The notes under the pieces are model-generated. The model was not told the origin of the DNA, searched no databases, and saw only the letters and a list, made by a program, of their open reading frames with translations. A stretch of DNA of 64,000 bases, from NCBI RefSeq assembly GCF_020080045.1, contig NZ_CP083451.1, positions 1,798,001 to 1,862,000 on the forward strand. The letters are read 5' to 3'. Numbering within the stretch: the first letter of the stretch is position 1; every line of letters begins with the position of its first letter. The position numbers and the translations under genes are program-made. Positions 63,349 through 64,000 of the stretch are shown here, piece by piece. This DNA comes from Comamonas odontotermitis. Its GTDB lineage: Bacteria > Pseudomonadota > Gammaproteobacteria > Burkholderiales > Burkholderiaceae_C.

Positions 63349-64000
63349 TTATGCTCCAAAATTGTTTTCGAGGTAGCCACTCTTCTTGGTGACGTTGTCC
63401 AGTGCGACCAGGGTCTCCAACAGCGCTTTCATGTGCTTGAGCGGCACGGCGTTGGGGCCGTCGGAGAGTGCGTTGCAGGGATCGGGATGGGTTTCCATGA
63501 ACACGCCAGCCACGCCCACGGCAATGGCGGCGCGGGCCAGCACGGGCACCATCTCGCGCATGCCGCCGCTGCTGGTGCCATTGCCGCCGGGCAACTGCAC
63601 GCTGTGTGTGGCGTCAAACACCACAGGGGCATTCGTCTCGCGCATGATGGCCAGCGAGCGCATGTCGCTCACCAGGTTGTTGTAGCCAAAGCTGGCGCCG
63701 CGCTCGCAGGCCAGAAAGCTGTCCTCGGGCAGGCCTGCTTCCTTGGCGGCGGCGCGGGCCTTGTCGATGACGTTCTTCATATCGTGAGGCGCCAGGAACT
63801 GGCCCTTCTTGATATTGACCGGCTTGCCCGACTGCGCGCAGGCACGGATGAAGTCGGTCTGGCGGCAGAGGAACGCCGGGGTTTGCAGCACATCGACAAT
63901 GCTGGCCACGTAGGGCACTTCGGCCTCGGTGTGCACATCGGTGAGGATGGGAACGTTCAGCTCTTTTTTCACCTTGGCGAGAATCTCCAGGCCCTTTTCC
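63349..64000 (-). CDS. kdsA: 2-dehydro-3-deoxyphosphooctonate aldolase (KDO-8-P synthase), N-terminus beyond the window
   Basis: The visible 216 C-terminal residues (the gene enters from the right edge) show [45 protein letters not shown] and [36 protein letters not shown] is the metal and substrate region of KdsA. The enzyme condenses arabinose-5-phosphate and PEP to KDO-8-phosphate for LPS core synthesis. Its link to eno (PEP supply) and DUF1330 is by operon position. Confidence 0.96.
   Translation of the reverse strand, partial: EKGLEILAKVKKELNVPILTDVHTEAEVPYVASIVDVLQTPAFLCRQTDFIRACAQSGKPVNIKKGQFLAPHDMKNVIDKARAAAKEAGLPEDSFLACERGASFGYNNLVSDMRSLAIMRETNAPVVFDATHSVQLPGGNGTSSGGMREMVPVLARAAIAVGVAGVFMETHPDPCNALSDGPNAVPLKHMKALLETLVALDNVTKKSGYLENNFGA

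Overview
The window looks like chromosome of a betaproteobacterium of the Comamonadaceae (Comamonas/Delftia/Acidovorax type). The evidence is the GC-rich coding sequence, the gene clusters folC-SPOR-cvpA-purF-metZ and dnaX-ybaB-recR, the kdsA-DUF1330-eno-ftsB block, a PHA phasin, a six-gene group 2 Mrp antiporter, and short palindromic intergenic repeats that I associate from memory with this family. Genus is inference. The window is mostly ordinary chromosome. I see no prophage, integrase, toxin-antitoxin, CRISPR or defence locus.

Layout. 1-10.2 kb: the end of a TPP-dependent (acetolactate synthase-like) enzyme, a secreted trypsin-like protease with three C-terminal repeats, a DMT exporter with a LysR regulator, an MFS transporter divergent from a GlxA/AraC-type regulator, and a secreted protein built from two related modules. 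10.3-18.4 kb: a basic amino acid ABC importer (hisJ-hisQ-hisM-hisP order) with a small inverted-repeat element between hisJ and hisQ, then argG, ppnP, a glycine-zipper protein and an ArsC/Spx-like reductase. 18.4-25.5 kb: a same-strand run folC, SPOR protein, cvpA, purF, metZ, gltX. 25.6-27.1 kb: eleven tRNA genes (Ala-GGC, Glu-TTC, Asp-GTC) formed by tandem duplication of a 427-bp unit. 27.2-41.7 kb: an SDR dehydrogenase, an iron-type binding protein, a phasin, a thioesterase, pncB, a Na+/H+ antiporter, a 2-hydroxyacid dehydrogenase, rmuC, an MFS carrier, a LOG protein, crcB and an M14 peptidase. 41.8-48 kb: the Mrp operon, with 4-bp overlaps. 48-64 kb: an HhH protein, lapB/lapA, a GNAT enzyme, 4.5S RNA, dnaX-ybaB-recR, an MHS-type transporter, an EAL/HDOD-like protein, a ferritin-like DUF455 protein, a gamma carbonic anhydrase, hslO, a cysteine-cluster protein, ftsB, eno, DUF1330, and kdsA cut by the right edge.

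The most unusual structure is a small non-autonomous mobile element family. It has two 266-272 bp copies in opposite orientation with GAACGTGTTTACGAT ends and 3-bp TNA target duplications. Two collapsed relatives of 55 and 16 bp also occur. Three of the four copies sit exactly on a stop codon (lapB, gamma carbonic anhydrase, mrpG). Also notable are a run of nine A in dnaX where a one-base slip in either direction gives an immediate stop (a possible gamma subunit), the tRNA amplification, and candidate operators upstream of the SDR and phasin genes.

Gene names rest on motif recognition in the translated sequence. No database search was possible.
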